Below are positions 1 through 9,184 of a stretch of 32,863 nt of DNA, piece by piece. The stretch covers positions 1 through 32,863 of the forward strand of contig JAFGCI010000009.1 of assembly GCA_016932735.1 (NCBI GenBank), given 5' to 3'. The notes below the pieces were generated by a model. It was given only the letters and a program-made list of their open reading frames with translations, made no database searches and was not told the origin of the DNA. Positions within the stretch are counted from its first letter, which is position 1. Each line of letters starts with the position of its first letter. The position numbers were made by a program, and so were the translations under genes. Source of the stretch: Candidatus Aenigmatarchaeota archaeon. Its GTDB lineage: Archaea > Aenigmatarchaeota > Aenigmatarchaeia > QMZP01 > QMZT01.

Positions 1-1
1 C

Positions 2-2158
2 ACATTCACCATCCGGTGCAACATTTCCGACAATGCGACAGCTCAGTACAACATAACGTCTGACAATTATGAAGACCAGACACTTGTCGTTGCTGTCCCC
101 GGCGAAGACACGACGCCCCCGCAGACGATAATCTACAGCATAAACGATACTTCCCTTTTCAAAGGAGACGATGTCCTTGTTTATGCACAGTGGGACGATC
201 TGCCACATACGGCCCTCGCAGAATATAATTCAACTATGTCCGCATTCAATACTTACCAGATAAGCACACCGTATACGAACAACTGGACCAACCACACTCT
301 GGACACGAATGCCAGCTGGATTCCGGGCAAGCATTATGTGAAGCTCTATGCAAATGACAGCTTCGGTAATATGAACAGCACATTGCAGTATCTCACTTTT
401 GATTTATGGGGAAACGCAAGGGTAACATACATGGGCCCGACAGGGAACCGCGACAGAGGAGAACTTACGGTAACGTGCAGAGTCACTGACGATGGAATCG
501 GGAGCGGAATCGGGAACTATACGGTAAATTTCTATGATGAATATCTAAACTATATGGGGACTAACGAAACAAATACAACAGGATATGCACAATTGAAACA
601 TGACTTTTCCGAATATGAAGTTGGACCGCAAACATTATACTGTGTCATCGGAAACGAGCTTTCCATGTATTACTATGCTGTTTTGGGAGGCGACCAGGCT
701 ACAGGATCGCCGACCCTTTACGGGTACCTTAACACGTCAATAATACTGCCTGCATTGAATTCCAATTTCATGAAAGGCCAGACAGTCCAGCTTAACACGA
801 CAACAAAAGATGAGAACCTTACCACAGTCAGTCCTCCAACTGTACTATGGTACAATACGACATCACAGATAGCGAGCGGTGAAAATACGACTTGGGTTAT
901 TCCATCGTTGCATTCAACGGGTCCTGAAACAATAATCGTGAACAGTTCAAATCAATACTACTATAACGGAACCAACACGACTACAATATACGTCTGGGGA
1001 TATTCCAATATAACATGGAACAGCCCGCCACCAGGAACTACATACTCTCAGGGAACGAACGTCACGCTCAGGTGCGATGTTAAGGATGCGAACACTTCGG
1101 CAGGAATAGAGAATTATACTGTCTCATTCTATGTTGCGAATTCCACAAATGTATATTACATTGGTAATGATGATACATCCTCAACAGGCCTCGCCTTGCA
1201 GTACTGGGATGCTACGGGCTTTTCGATAGGAGAATATTATCCGAAATGTAACATAACAAGCGATGCAGACGTTTACTATAACGCCACATCATCAAATCAG
1301 GCAAACACGACAATAAACATAAGCGAGGCAACTACCAATGCGTGGCTTAGCGTGACCCTTGAAACTCCGCCGACAATACTCGGGGACGGGAACGCTACCG
1401 AGGATATAGGATATCTTGTAGGAAAGGACAGATACTTCATAGTAAATGCAACCGCGATATGCCATGATGACAACTGTGGGATTGTCAATGCGGCTTTGAG
1501 ATATAATTACACGAGCGCGGATCCTGATACAAACATACCTGTAAGCTACTCAACGATGCATCCGTTCTTCACGGATGACGGGACGAACCCGCGAACATGC
1601 TCCTCCAACCTCCTCATAAACGAGAACTGTACCGTCAGCTTCAGGGTGAACGCTTCAGGATCTCTTAATTCATTGTGGAAGATTGATGTGCAATTCACTT
1701 CCAGTGCGACCGCTCCGAACGCCACAGACAATGCATCAATCCAGATAGGAAGGGTGTTAGTGATGGATATAACATTTGACAGCATTGATTTCGGCAGCCT
1801 TGACCCAAACACGACCGGTAACGTCGCTCCTGGGAACGCTCTGGGAAGTTATGTTATATCGGTCGATAACAACTCAAATGATATAAGCGGAGGCATATGG
1901 AAGATGGGAACCGATTTGGCGAATGCAAGCCTGCCGAATGTTATAGGTGTTACCAACATGACAATGTGCACGGTCGACAATTATGCAGGCTGCAATTCGG
2001 GCAATAGAGTGAATATAACATATTCAATACTGCAGAACCAGAACTATGTAAATTCAGGAACGAATGTCACATCGTATTTCTGGATTGACATACCGAGTGG
2101 AATATATGCAGGGGAATATGCAGGGACAATATACATAAAATCGAACACGACGGATTAG
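2..2158 (+). CDS. Large secreted Ig-like surface protein, N-terminus cut by window edge
   Basis: The frame is open from base 2 with no stop, so the gene begins outside the window; the first in-frame ATG at 236 is internal. The visible 718 residues are rich in Asn, Thr, Ser, Tyr and Gly, with many Asn-X-Ser/Thr sequons, as expected of an N-glycosylated archaeal cell-surface protein. At least two related Ig-like units can be seen, each with a Cys pair and an 'ENYTVSFY/GNYTVNFY' strand, around 455-650 and 1045-1280. The C-terminal part (from about 1760) is a different beta domain with 'DFGSLDPNTTG' and 'YAGEYAGTIYI'. There is no C-terminal membrane segment, so it is probably held by partner proteins or is an S-layer-type component. 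Two more surface-protein genes follow on the same strand, 42 bp and a few bp apart. The exact role is unknown. Confidence 0.8.
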   Translation, partial: TFTIRCNISDNATAQYNITSDNYEDQTLVVAVPGEDTTPPQTIIYSINDTSLFKGDDVLVYAQWDDLPHTALAEYNSTMSAFNTYQISTPYTNNWTNHTLDTNASWIPGKHYVKLYANDSFGNMNSTLQYLTFDLWGNARVTYMGPTGNRDRGELTVTCRVTDDGIGSGIGNYTVNFYDEYLNYMGTNETNTTGYAQLKHDFSEYEVGPQTLYCVIGNELSMYYYAVLGGDQATGSPTLYGYLNTSIILPALNSNFMKGQTVQLNTTTKDENLTTVSPPTVLWYNTTSQIASGENTTWVIPSLHSTGPETIIVNSSNQYYYNGTNTTTIYVWGYSNITWNSPPPGTTYSQGTNVTLRCDVKDANTSAGIENYTVSFYVANSTNVYYIGNDDTSSTGLALQYWDATGFSIGEYYPKCNITSDADVYYNATSSNQANTTINISEATTNAWLSVTLETPPTILGDGNATEDIGYLVGKDRYFIVNATAICHDDNCGIVNAALRYNYTSADPDTNIPVSYSTMHPFFTDDGTNPRTCSSNLLINENCTVSFRVNASGSLNSLWKIDVQFTSSATAPNATDNASIQIGRVLVMDITFDSIDFGSLDPNTTGNVAPGNALGSYVISVDNNSNDISGGIWKMGTDLANASLPNVIGVTNMTMCTVDNYAGCNSGNRVNITYSILQNQNYVNSGTNVTSYFWIDIPSGIYAGEYAGTIYIKSNTTD

Positions 2159-2200
2159 ACCTTATAAAATTCAGATTTAATTAAGAATGGAGGATAAGAG

Positions 2201-3028
2201 ATGAAAAAATACGGGATATTTGGGCTCACATTTATCATATTCACAGCCTTATCTTTGATAAGTTCTTCTGTCCACGCCGCGGAATGCTCAGGATTCGGAA
2301 GCATTCCGCATACATCGCAGACAATCTCAGTAAAACCGGGCTCGAATAATTACGTCGGGATATCATTTTTCAATTGCAAGGAAGAAAATCTTATTGTTGA
2401 GATATCGATTGACAACCTCCCTGTTGGATGGTGGTTCACAATCGAATCTGACCAGCTGCAGGGCTCGGATAAGATATACCTTGAATCCCAGACACCAACC
2501 AAAAACCCGACTTCAGGTGGCTCATGGTTCATACTTTCAGACGGCGCAAGCTACATAAAAACTGTTCCGGTAAGTCTGAAAATCGGAGCCCCAACAGACG
2601 TTTGGGGAGGTGTATACACGCTTAAAGTGACTGCTCTTGCAAGCCCGGTCTCTTCGCAGGGAAACAAAGGCTTCAGCATAATACCCAAATTCGGAAGGGA
2701 GTTCAATTTTTATATCCAGATACCGGCGCCATACAAACCACAGGAAACAACGACATCTGAAGCAGAATTAAAGACAGAAGAAAACATTATTCAGGACCTG
2801 AAAAGCAAGATAGATGAAAAGAAGAAAACAATGGAAGACGAGAAAAGCGGTGACGACTTTTCCGGCTATCTTGATGAGGAACCTCCTGTCATAAGAGGAA
2901 CCGATACCAAGGCTACAGGCGACGGCTTAACGGGTCTGAGCATAGGTGGTCTGAGCAGCAGCAGTATAATAATATTAGTAATCATATTATTAGTTATAGC
3001 AGCTCTTTTGTTCTATCTCAGGAGCTGA
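2201..3028 (+). CDS. Secreted protein with C-terminal membrane anchor
   Basis: 275 residues. A signal peptide covers about residues 1-26 (hydrophobic core, Ala-X-Ala-like end before ECSGFG). A beta-rich extracellular domain with a few cysteines follows to about residue 180. Residues 185-220 form a charged, helical Glu/Lys stretch. After a Gly/Ser linker, a hydrophobic helix at about 250-273 ends in LRS, giving a type I membrane protein with almost no cytoplasmic tail. A good Shine-Dalgarno (GGAGG, 2189-2193) stands before the ATG. It sits between two other surface-protein genes and is probably co-transcribed with them. The fold resembles COG1470/NEW3-like Ig domains by general appearance only; the function is unknown. 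Confidence 0.8.
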   Translation: MKKYGIFGLTFIIFTALSLISSSVHAAECSGFGSIPHTSQTISVKPGSNNYVGISFFNCKEENLIVEISIDNLPVGWWFTIESDQLQGSDKIYLESQTPTKNPTSGGSWFILSDGASYIKTVPVSLKIGAPTDVWGGVYTLKVTALASPVSSQGNKGFSIIPKFGREFNFYIQIPAPYKPQETTTSEAELKTEENIIQDLKSKIDEKKKTMEDEKSGDDFSGYLDEEPPVIRGTDTKATGDGLTGLSIGGLSSSSIIILVIILLVIAALLFYLRS

Positions 3029-3039
3029 GGGTGAAGGGG

Positions 3040-5412
3040 ATGAGGAATCATTTAATCGTGGCCTTAGTTCTGGTCTTTTCTCTAGCCTTAGCTCAGATGG
3101 CCATGGCCTCCATAACTATAACAGACATCATTGATGCTCCGGACCCTGTTCCGGTTGACGATACAGCACTTATTGATTGCAATGTAACCGAAAATGAAAC
3201 CTTTATTGATACGGTCATTGTAGAGATAGACCCGCCAAATTATTCGCCCGTGAATTTTACAATGAACAATATCTCTGCAACTGCCTACAGGTATGCCTAC
3301 AGCCCCAATGAAAGCGGGGCTTACGTGTACAGGATTTATGCTAACAACACGAATGGCGATTGGTATTCAACTACGTTATACTCTTTTGTTGCAGAAGACC
3401 CGCTTCCACCTGCAAACGAATCCGGAAGAACAACGGAAGTTATAATATCGATAGATATCGCTGCATCATGCGACGGCGGAATAATTTTTTACTATGCACC
3501 TGATTTTGCAATAAGGGGCCAGCACGTCGTCTTCGTTATGATGCCCCAGAACGTGGGAAACCTCCCGCAGAACCAGACAACTACGCTGACCCTCAGGGAC
3601 CCAAACGGAACCGCACTGGGCAACTATATACCTCTAATAGGACAGTTGCAGACAGCTCCGGGGATTCTGACATTTGATACATATCTTGCCCAGCCGGGCG
3701 ATTATGCATTTCAGTTCGGTATATGGGACTCTTCGAATTTCAGTGTGGGAGATTACAGCGCAACAGCTACTCTTGTATGGGATTCCACCTTTGAGAGCGG
3801 GAACACCACGGAATCATGGTCAAGCCTTAATTCAAGCTCTGATTGCGGGAACATAACATACGATGAACTGACAGGTCTGAATAATACAGTATGTTATACA
3901 ACAATTTATGACAGATGCAAATTCCTTGAAGTCAGCAGCCGGAATAATATTCTGACATCAGAAAATACGAGCGTTACTGTTGCAGGCATGACTGAAAATT
4001 CGACAGGCAAATACGGGAATATGACATTATCAGGAACTCCGTACAATTTCTATATCTTCAATACTACAGACTGCTATGATACATACTGTTATGCCTGCAT
4101 GAGTGCGGATTCGACAATTAATGAATCGGGCGAATGTGTAACGGAAGGCAACCTGATTTATTCTCCAATAGGATTATACAGGGTCAACGATGTTGACAGC
4201 GAAGGCAGATGGCTTAACATAACAGCAGAAGTTGAGAGCTGTTCTTTCTTTGGGCACATATATAACTGCAGTCTGGAAATAGAGAACGGAACGATTACAG
4301 ACGGAATCGTAACTGACGGAATAATAAACGATACGATAGAATGCAACGTTACCCTGACATGCAACGGTGACGTTTCAATAACAAAGATTTTCCCGATAAA
4401 CGAGACATTTGGAAACGGGTCCGGAACAACACCGGAACCGGAGCCCATACCAGAACCGACCCCGACACCCACTCCAACACCAACCCCCACTCCAACACCG
4501 ACACCCACCCCGGAGCCGGAACCGGCACCAGGTTCCAATGCAAGCATAGGACAGACACAGATTTCAATTAACATAGAACCCTTGGAAAGGGAAATTCTAG
4601 GCGAGCAGGGCGAATGGATACCGGCTGTCTTCAACATAACCAATATAGGCGGTGTCAATGTAACCGACATCGAGCTTATACCGATGGTGATGGAGGAATG
4701 GGAGGTCAAGACAGCATCGATAGATTTCATTGATATCGGTGAGACTCTGAACAGGACACTGTTCGTGAAACCGCCATTTGACGCTCCGCTTGCAAGATAT
4801 GTAATACCTGTAAAGGCTGTCAGAGGAAACGTTACTCTCGATATGGACTATTACTGGGTCTCGGTTCTTGAGGCAGGGAACAGGACACGCCTTGAGATAC
4901 TGGAGGTTCCTGGATCCATAGGAATAGTTATGGAGACAGTTATAGAAGCTCCCGTTCTTGTCAAAAATATGGGAAAGATTGCGCTCCATAATATCAAGGG
5001 GACACTCGAAAATGCGGACCAGTGCATTGAGAGTTATAACTTCTCAACGCTAAGCGTGCTCGGAGTCAATGAGACATATTCAATGACACTCTCCCTTAAG
5101 GCGAAGACAAACATGAAAAAATGCGATGCAACGCTTATCGTGTCTGCAGACGAGGGCACATACGCATTCTCTGATATAGAAATTATTGTCATGACAGGAC
5201 CCGGATTCCTTCCCGAATTGCCACTACTTGTTTATGTGATAATAATTCTGGCGATTCTCATTGCGGTATTCACAAAGATGAAGAAGAACAGGGAATATAT
5301 GGAAATGGAGCCGGGAATCATAGGAACCATCGCGACATTGTTTCTGATAGTTTTATTCATCCTGGTATTGTACATAATTTTCGGCTATCTCGAATTTGTT
5401 CCCTTATTCTAA
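3040..5412 (+). CDS. Large surface protein with Thr-Pro linker and two C-terminal membrane helices
   Basis: About 790 residues. The signal peptide is at the N-terminus (hydrophobic core ending AQMAMA). An N-terminal Ig-like region is followed by a Cys-containing region with many sequons, then a Thr-Pro/Glu-Pro low-complexity linker (bases about 4431-4530), then two CARDB/NEW3-like Ig domains. Two membrane helices close the protein at about 5220-5270 and 5330-5395. The linker suggests a rigid, possibly O-glycosylated spacer that holds the distal domains off the membrane. Two starts are possible: ATG at 3040, with GGTGA five bases upstream, or GTG at 3031, with GGAG six bases upstream; the ATG is preferred. 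The gene lies 2-11 bp after the previous one, so it is the same operon. Its 3' end overlaps the end of elp3 by 9 bp in antiparallel orientation. Confidence 0.8.
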   Translation: MRNHLIVALVLVFSLALAQMAMASITITDIIDAPDPVPVDDTALIDCNVTENETFIDTVIVEIDPPNYSPVNFTMNNISATAYRYAYSPNESGAYVYRIYANNTNGDWYSTTLYSFVAEDPLPPANESGRTTEVIISIDIAASCDGGIIFYYAPDFAIRGQHVVFVMMPQNVGNLPQNQTTTLTLRDPNGTALGNYIPLIGQLQTAPGILTFDTYLAQPGDYAFQFGIWDSSNFSVGDYSATATLVWDSTFESGNTTESWSSLNSSSDCGNITYDELTGLNNTVCYTTIYDRCKFLEVSSRNNILTSENTSVTVAGMTENSTGKYGNMTLSGTPYNFYIFNTTDCYDTYCYACMSADSTINESGECVTEGNLIYSPIGLYRVNDVDSEGRWLNITAEVESCSFFGHIYNCSLEIENGTITDGIVTDGIINDTIECNVTLTCNGDVSITKIFPINETFGNGSGTTPEPEPIPEPTPTPTPTPTPTPTPTPTPEPEPAPGSNASIGQTQISINIEPLEREILGEQGEWIPAVFNITNIGGVNVTDIELIPMVMEEWEVKTASIDFIDIGETLNRTLFVKPPFDAPLARYVIPVKAVRGNVTLDMDYYWVSVLEAGNRTRLEILEVPGSIGIVMETVIEAPVLVKNMGKIALHNIKGTLENADQCIESYNFSTLSVLGVNETYSMTLSLKAKTNMKKCDATLIVSADEGTYAFSDIEIIVMTGPGFLPELPLLVYVIIILAILIAVFTKMKKNREYMEMEPGIIGTIATLFLIVLFILVLYIIFGYLEFVPLF

Positions 5413-6984
5413 CTTCTTACCCATATACGGTCCCATTAATTCGTAGCCGAACTTTCGGTAATAATCGCGGGCTCCGATTCCGCTTGTAACTATTATACTA
5501 TCTTTGTTTTCACTTCCGGATATTTCTTCAGCCCTTTCCAAAAGCTGTCTGCCGAATCCTTTATGCTGGACAGAACCCGGAATTTTAGAGGTTTCGCCAA
5601 TTGAAACGGCAGGGCCATAAACATGAAGCTCCCGAACAATTCCGCAATCCTTTGTCGCGAATTCGTTCTGGTCTTTACCGGGAAACCTCAGGCGGAGAAG
5701 GCCTATCAGGAAATTCTCAGGCGTCACCCACTGCAAAAAATGTTCGATGCCGCCGCTTGATTCGTATTTAATTTCCTTTAGCTCGGCTTTCTCAATGCTT
5801 TCTTTCTTTATCTTAGGAAGATTCAATCCGATCTCCCTGCATCTTATGCAATTGCATTTATTTCCTCTCTTTCTCATCTCATCCAAAACCAGTTGCCTCA
5901 GATTGGAAAATTTGCATCCTGCCTCTATATACTGAATGGGGACGTCCCGCTGAAGCCGCATTATACGGACGTATTCGGGAAGCACGGACTTGGCCTTTGC
6001 AAGGATGTCAACCAGAACGTCATCAGAATATGGCTCATAGTCTCCGGATTTCCACATATCATAAATCCCGGAGCCTTTAATGACAAGAGTCGGATAAATC
6101 TTAAGCATGTCCGGACGGAATCTTTCATCCGAAAACAATTTCTTAAATTCGTTTAAGTCTTTCTTGGGATTTGAACCCGGTAAATTAGGCATCATATGGT
6201 AACAGATTTTCAGGCCTGAGTCCTTGATTATTCTTGTTGCATTGATGACGTCCTGAACATTGTGGCCTCTGTCTGTTAACTTATGAATTTTATCATCGAG
6301 AGTCTGGACTCCAATCTCGATTTTTGTCGCTCCGAAATCAAGGATGTTATTAATCTCCTTATTGTTTGCATAATCCGGCCTTGTTTCAACGTTTATCCCG
6401 ATGCATCTGTGCTTTGCTTTCTCATTTAATCTCTGGGATTCTTTCAGGTTCTTTCCAACATTCCCATTAAGTCCGTCGATGCATCCTTTGAAAAAATCTC
6501 TCTGATACTCATATGGACGGGAAGTGAATGTTCCGCCCATCATTATGAGCTCGCACTTATCGGTAGGATGGCCGATCAGCTCCAGTTGCTTTATTCTCCA
6601 CTCGACCTGCTTTCTTGCATCAAAGGAAAATGCCTTTCCTCTCATGACCGCGGGCTCTTCATCAAGATAGCTCTGCGGAAAGCCTTCCTGCGTCGGGCAA
6701 TAGACACACCGTCCGTGAGGGCATTTGTCAGGCTTTGTCATGACAGCTATAATCGATATCCCGGAGGCTGTCCGGTTAGGACGCCTTTGCAGAACCCGGA
6801 TGAAGAGGGCTCTGTCCTCGTCATCTTCCGGGACGAGTTCCAGTATGTCCTCGTTGCTCGGAAGCTCTATTCTTACAACTGAAGCTATTTTGCTCTTGAC
6901 CTTGTTAAGATTCTCTCTGGTTATCTCGCCTTTCCTTATTCCGGAAAGGATTTCCTCGGCCATCCTGATTGCGGCTTCGTCCAT
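5404..6984 (-). CDS. elp3: Elp3 family tRNA wobble-uridine modification enzyme (radical SAM + acetyltransferase)
   Basis: 526 residues, full length for archaeal Elp3. The radical SAM [4Fe-4S] site is CPHGRCVYC (Cys88, Cys93, Cys96), the short C-x4-C-x2-C form of archaeal Elp3. It is followed by the typical QSYLDEEPAVMRG segment and MMGGTFTSRP. The C-terminal GNAT domain has the acetyl-CoA loop QHKGFGRQLL (from about residue 473) and ends GARDYYRKFGYELMGPYM. Elp3 uses acetyl-CoA and radical chemistry to put a carboxymethyl group on U34 of tRNA; in archaea it works without the other Elongator subunits. The ATG at 6984 lies about 27 bp from a TATA element that it appears to share with the divergent gene at 7035, so the mRNA is probably leaderless. 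Confidence 0.95.
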   Translation of the reverse strand: MDEAAIRMAEEILSGIRKGEITRENLNKVKSKIASVVRIELPSNEDILELVPEDDEDRALFIRVLQRRPNRTASGISIIAVMTKPDKCPHGRCVYCPTQEGFPQSYLDEEPAVMRGKAFSFDARKQVEWRIKQLELIGHPTDKCELIMMGGTFTSRPYEYQRDFFKGCIDGLNGNVGKNLKESQRLNEKAKHRCIGINVETRPDYANNKEINNILDFGATKIEIGVQTLDDKIHKLTDRGHNVQDVINATRIIKDSGLKICYHMMPNLPGSNPKKDLNEFKKLFSDERFRPDMLKIYPTLVIKGSGIYDMWKSGDYEPYSDDVLVDILAKAKSVLPEYVRIMRLQRDVPIQYIEAGCKFSNLRQLVLDEMRKRGNKCNCIRCREIGLNLPKIKKESIEKAELKEIKYESSGGIEHFLQWVTPENFLIGLLRLRFPGKDQNEFATKDCGIVRELHVYGPAVSIGETSKIPGSVQHKGFGRQLLERAEEISGSENKDSIIVTSGIGARDYYRKFGYELMGPYMGKKLE

Positions 6985-7006
6985 AGATAGAAATGGCGGT
7001 GAAGTG

Positions 7007-7016
7007 TTATATTTAT
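7007..7016. promoter_or_regulatory. TATA element apparently shared by divergent genes (elp3 and 7035)
   Basis: TTATATTTAT sits in the 50-bp gap between two divergent starts. Its centre is about 23.5 bp from the A of the + start (7035) and 27.5 bp from the A of the elp3 start (6984), both usable archaeal TATA-to-TSS distances. No second TATA-like element is seen in the gap. Inference from spacing only. Confidence 0.5.
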
Positions 7017-7034
7017 GGCTATCATATTTTAATC

Positions 7035-7574
7035 ATGCCTGAAATAAAGCTCGTCCTGATAGACTTAAAATCCAATCTGAACAATATCGATTATCCTTTT
7101 CTTCTGAAGATTGACCCATCAGATATTGGGCTTCTAAGAAAAATAGAACCTCTCCTAATGAAGCATTTCAAACGTCCGTGGGTCTATGCTGGCTGCCAGA
7201 AGCCGTATGAAGTTAGTATGGACTTATTGAATGACATAGACCACTCCGATTTGAAGAAAGAAGAAAAAGAAAAGCTAAAGGAGCTTGTTGTCGAAAGAAA
7301 GCTTCCTTTGGAAGTCGAGCTTGTTTTAGAAGGCGGGGACAGCGAGGATTTCCATAACCATGTCTTTGAGCTACTCTCTGAGCATCAGTTGGAGCAGTAT
7401 ATCATTCCTGATGGGACCGAGACAAAAATAGAAGTTCTCGAAGATAACAAAAGCTATCCTTTGTCAATAAAGGGACCATCTATCCTCATTGTCGGAAAGG
7501 CTAACCACAGAAGGCAGTCTGGAGAATGCTTCGTCACCAAATTCCCGTCAGGAAATTATAAGAATATAGTTTAA
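7035..7574 (+). CDS. Conserved-looking protein of unknown function
   Basis: 179 residues, soluble, mixed alpha/beta, no signal peptide or membrane segment. I do not recognise the family. Visible landmarks are an N-terminal beta strand (KLVLIDLK), a patch RPWVYAGCQKPYEVSMD with a single Cys, a charged helix rich in Lys and Glu, and a C-terminal region with ILIVGKANHRRQSGECF that could form a small binding site. The start was moved 14 codons downstream of the longest frame because the ATG at 7035 is correctly spaced from the TATA element at 7007-7016, whereas a start at 6993 would lie upstream of it. The 3' end overlaps the convergent gene by 4 bp through a shared TTAA. Confidence 0.65.
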   Translation: MPEIKLVLIDLKSNLNNIDYPFLLKIDPSDIGLLRKIEPLLMKHFKRPWVYAGCQKPYEVSMDLLNDIDHSDLKKEEKEKLKELVVERKLPLEVELVLEGGDSEDFHNHVFELLSEHQLEQYIIPDGTETKIEVLEDNKSYPLSIKGPSILIVGKANHRRQSGECFVTKFPSGNYKNIV

Positions 7575-8032
7575 TCATCTTTCTTTTCCTCACTTTCCAT
7601 TGTTTCAGATTTTTCAGTTTCCTCTGCAATCGCTTCCAGCTCTTTTTCTATTTCATTAGAAGCATTTACAATACCGTTTTCCTCATCTTTCATTGCTTTT
7701 ATTTCCTGAGGAGTATAATCTCCCTCTTTATTGGGCTCTATGAACTTGATTCCGTATTCAGTTCTTTTCTTTCGGGGGTTGTATTTTCCGTCGTATTTGA
7801 TTTTGAGCTCCTCTTCTTTCTCTCTACCGGACTCTTCCTCGGCTTCTTCAATCTTTATTGCGGTTCCTTCGTTTTCCGGATTGTAGCCTTCAATTTCATT
7901 CCCATTCTGCAAATCGGGTAAATCATAGTCAGCTTCAATGGCATTAGCCATATCTGCAGGAGGCTCGTAGCTCTTGTTTTCGGTCCTTAACAGACCGGAA
8001 TCCGCTGAACCTTTTTCATCAAGAACGAACAT
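7571..8032 (-). CDS. Small acidic, probably disordered protein of unknown function
   Basis: About 153 residues from the ATG at 8032; the frame could start 11 codons earlier at 8065. The protein is strongly acidic, with long runs of Glu, Asp and Lys and few hydrophobic residues. Only the middle (DGKYNPRKKRTEYGIKFIEP) looks able to fold. The C-terminal half is a Glu/Lys-rich helix ending EEKKDD. The start at 8032 is preferred because the TATA-like TTTTTATATG at about 8063-8072 overlaps the upstream ATG, and a GGTG precedes the inner ATG. A 7-bp inverted repeat lies between TATA and start. I recognise no family; such acidic proteins may act as chaperones or binding partners, but that is a guess. 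Confidence 0.55.
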   Translation of the reverse strand: MFVLDEKGSADSGLLRTENKSYEPPADMANAIEADYDLPDLQNGNEIEGYNPENEGTAIKIEEAEEESGREKEEELKIKYDGKYNPRKKRTEYGIKFIEPNKEGDYTPQEIKAMKDEENGIVNASNEIEKELEAIAEETEKSETMESEEKKDD

Positions 8033-8041
8033 AACCAGAGC

Positions 8042-8059
8042 ACCTTCATACTTGAAGGT
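8042..8059. promoter_or_regulatory. Inverted repeat between TATA box and start, possible operator
   Basis: ACCTTCA-TACT-TGAAGGT is a perfect 7-bp inverted repeat with a 4-bp spacer. It lies just downstream of the TATA-like element of the acidic-protein gene and just before its likely start, where a bound repressor would block RNA polymerase. In RNA it could instead form a 7-bp hairpin. Confidence 0.4.
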
Positions 8060-8080
8060 ACACATATAAAAAAGTTACTC

Positions 8081-8779
8081 TCATTTTCTGAGATAAACTT
8101 CCCTTTTCTCAGAATTGAACTTCTCTATAGCATAGCGGAGCATTGTCCTTGGCATGGCCTTATGGTATTTCTTCAGGAACTTCTCTTCAGCGAACTGATC
8201 CTTCTTACCGATTTCCCTTAGCATCCATCCGACAGCTTTATGGATGAGGTCATGTTTGTCATTCATGAGAATCTCTGCAATTTTGAGGGAGTCATCAAAT
8301 TCTTCATTCTTAATGAAGGCGAATGTGGACAGGACCGCTATCCTCTTCTCCCAGAGATTTTTGGATTTAGAAAGTTTGTAAATAAATGATCTTTCCCTTT
8401 TCAGGAAATAATCTCCGGGAATATTCGGAGCGGACAAATCGACAAGGTCCCAGTTGTTTATGTTCTTCGTATTGGATAGATACATTTCAACGATTTTTCC
8501 CTTAAGCTTCTCATCAGCTTTCTTGTACTGGAGGACAAGTATCAGAAGGCCTGTAAGCCTTTCTTCATGAATTTTACTTTTCAGAAGTTCCTGAATATCA
8601 TTAAGAGAAAGGCCTTTGTACTCCTTAGAAAGCTTTCTCTGCTCCGGAACTGTCAATCCAATAAAGATATCGCCTTCGCCGTATTCACCCTTTCCGGTCT
8701 TGAAGTATCTTGAATACAGTTTTGCCTTCTCGGAATTGGACAATTTCTTCATATCAGAACGAAGATTTTTAAGAGTCAT
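8081..8779 (-). CDS. AlkD-like DNA alkylation repair protein
   Basis: 232 residues, made of HEAT-like helical repeats. The signature residues of Bacillus cereus AlkD are all present at nearly the same positions: Trp110 and Asp114 in NNWDLVD, Arg146 in WEKRIAVLSTFAF, and Trp185 in HKAVGWMLREIGKKD. The C-terminal MPRTMLRYAIEKF is also typical. AlkD removes bulky or charged alkylated bases (3-methyladenine, 7-methylguanine) without flipping the base, by trapping the distorted duplex on a concave surface of HEAT repeats. The enzyme is intracellular and acts alone. It ends 15 bp before the likely promoter of the acidic-protein gene, and upstream lies a small membrane protein gene on the same strand. 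Substrate range cannot be read from sequence. Confidence 0.88.
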   Translation of the reverse strand: MTLKNLRSDMKKLSNSEKAKLYSRYFKTGKGEYGEGDIFIGLTVPEQRKLSKEYKGLSLNDIQELLKSKIHEERLTGLLILVLQYKKADEKLKGKIVEMYLSNTKNINNWDLVDLSAPNIPGDYFLKRERSFIYKLSKSKNLWEKRIAVLSTFAFIKNEEFDDSLKIAEILMNDKHDLIHKAVGWMLREIGKKDQFAEEKFLKKYHKAMPRTMLRYAIEKFNSEKREVYLRK

Positions 8780-8811
8780 GAAAAAGAATAAGAAAAAGGA
8801 ATTATTAAATC

Positions 8812-9045
8812 TTATTTCTGTTCCCTTTCGCCAAGAAGCTTTGCAAGGATTATTGTGACAACGACAACTACGACAGTCACGACGATTGCAGCGACTGTAA
8901 GACCCATAGCTCCGTCGGCGCTCTCATAAAGCGGTTTTAACCATGCCGATATCGCGTCCTTCCAGACGAGAGCTGCGACAAAACCAAGAGCTGCAGTCAT
9001 TAATACAAGCGTCTGCTTCTTTATTTCCATCATTAATGTTTTCAT
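8812..9045 (-). CDS. Small two-helix membrane protein, DUF5654-like
   Basis: 77 residues with a first hydrophobic segment at about 11-30 (LVLMTAALGFVAALVWKDAI), a short polar loop, and a second very Val-rich helix at about 48-70. This layout, with an Ala-rich first helix followed by WKDAI, matches the DUF5654 family of small archaeal membrane proteins of unknown role. A strong purine-rich Shine-Dalgarno (GGAGGGG) precedes the ATG at 9045. Charged ends (Lys-rich N-terminus, EREQK C-terminus) fit a hairpin with both ends in the cytoplasm. Confidence 0.7.
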   Translation of the reverse strand: MKTLMMEIKKQTLVLMTAALGFVAALVWKDAISAWLKPLYESADGAMGLTVAAIVVTVVVVVVTIILAKLLGEREQK

Positions 9046-9069
9046 ATAATCTCCCCTCCTCTTCTATCA

Positions 9070-9095
9070 TTAGCCTTATAACATAGAACGGCTAA
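9070..9095. promoter_or_regulatory. Short inverted repeat around a TATA-like sequence
   Basis: TTAGCC and GGCTAA (6 bp each) are separated by 14 bp that include TTATAA. The site lies upstream of the DUF5654-like gene on the minus strand. It could be an operator or a weak hairpin in its leader. Six-bp arms can occur by chance. Confidence 0.25.
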
Positions 9096-9184
9096 CTCGA
9101 TAATCACTACTTATGCGCTTATCGGGCGGATTTATAAGCTTTCCAGCGGGAAATATTTAAAATGCATTATCACCATAAAATGAT

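Noticed and set aside
4158-4730. 190-codon frame opposite the Thr-Pro linker
   Set aside because: It translates the antisense of a low-complexity repeat into Gly-Val runs; the + strand has signal peptide, domains and membrane helices.
6165-6185. T-arm-like sequence on the minus strand (GGGTTCAAATCCC) suggesting a tRNA
   Set aside because: It lies inside elp3 and encodes the conserved PGSNPKKD segment; no acceptor stem or anticodon arm is found around it.
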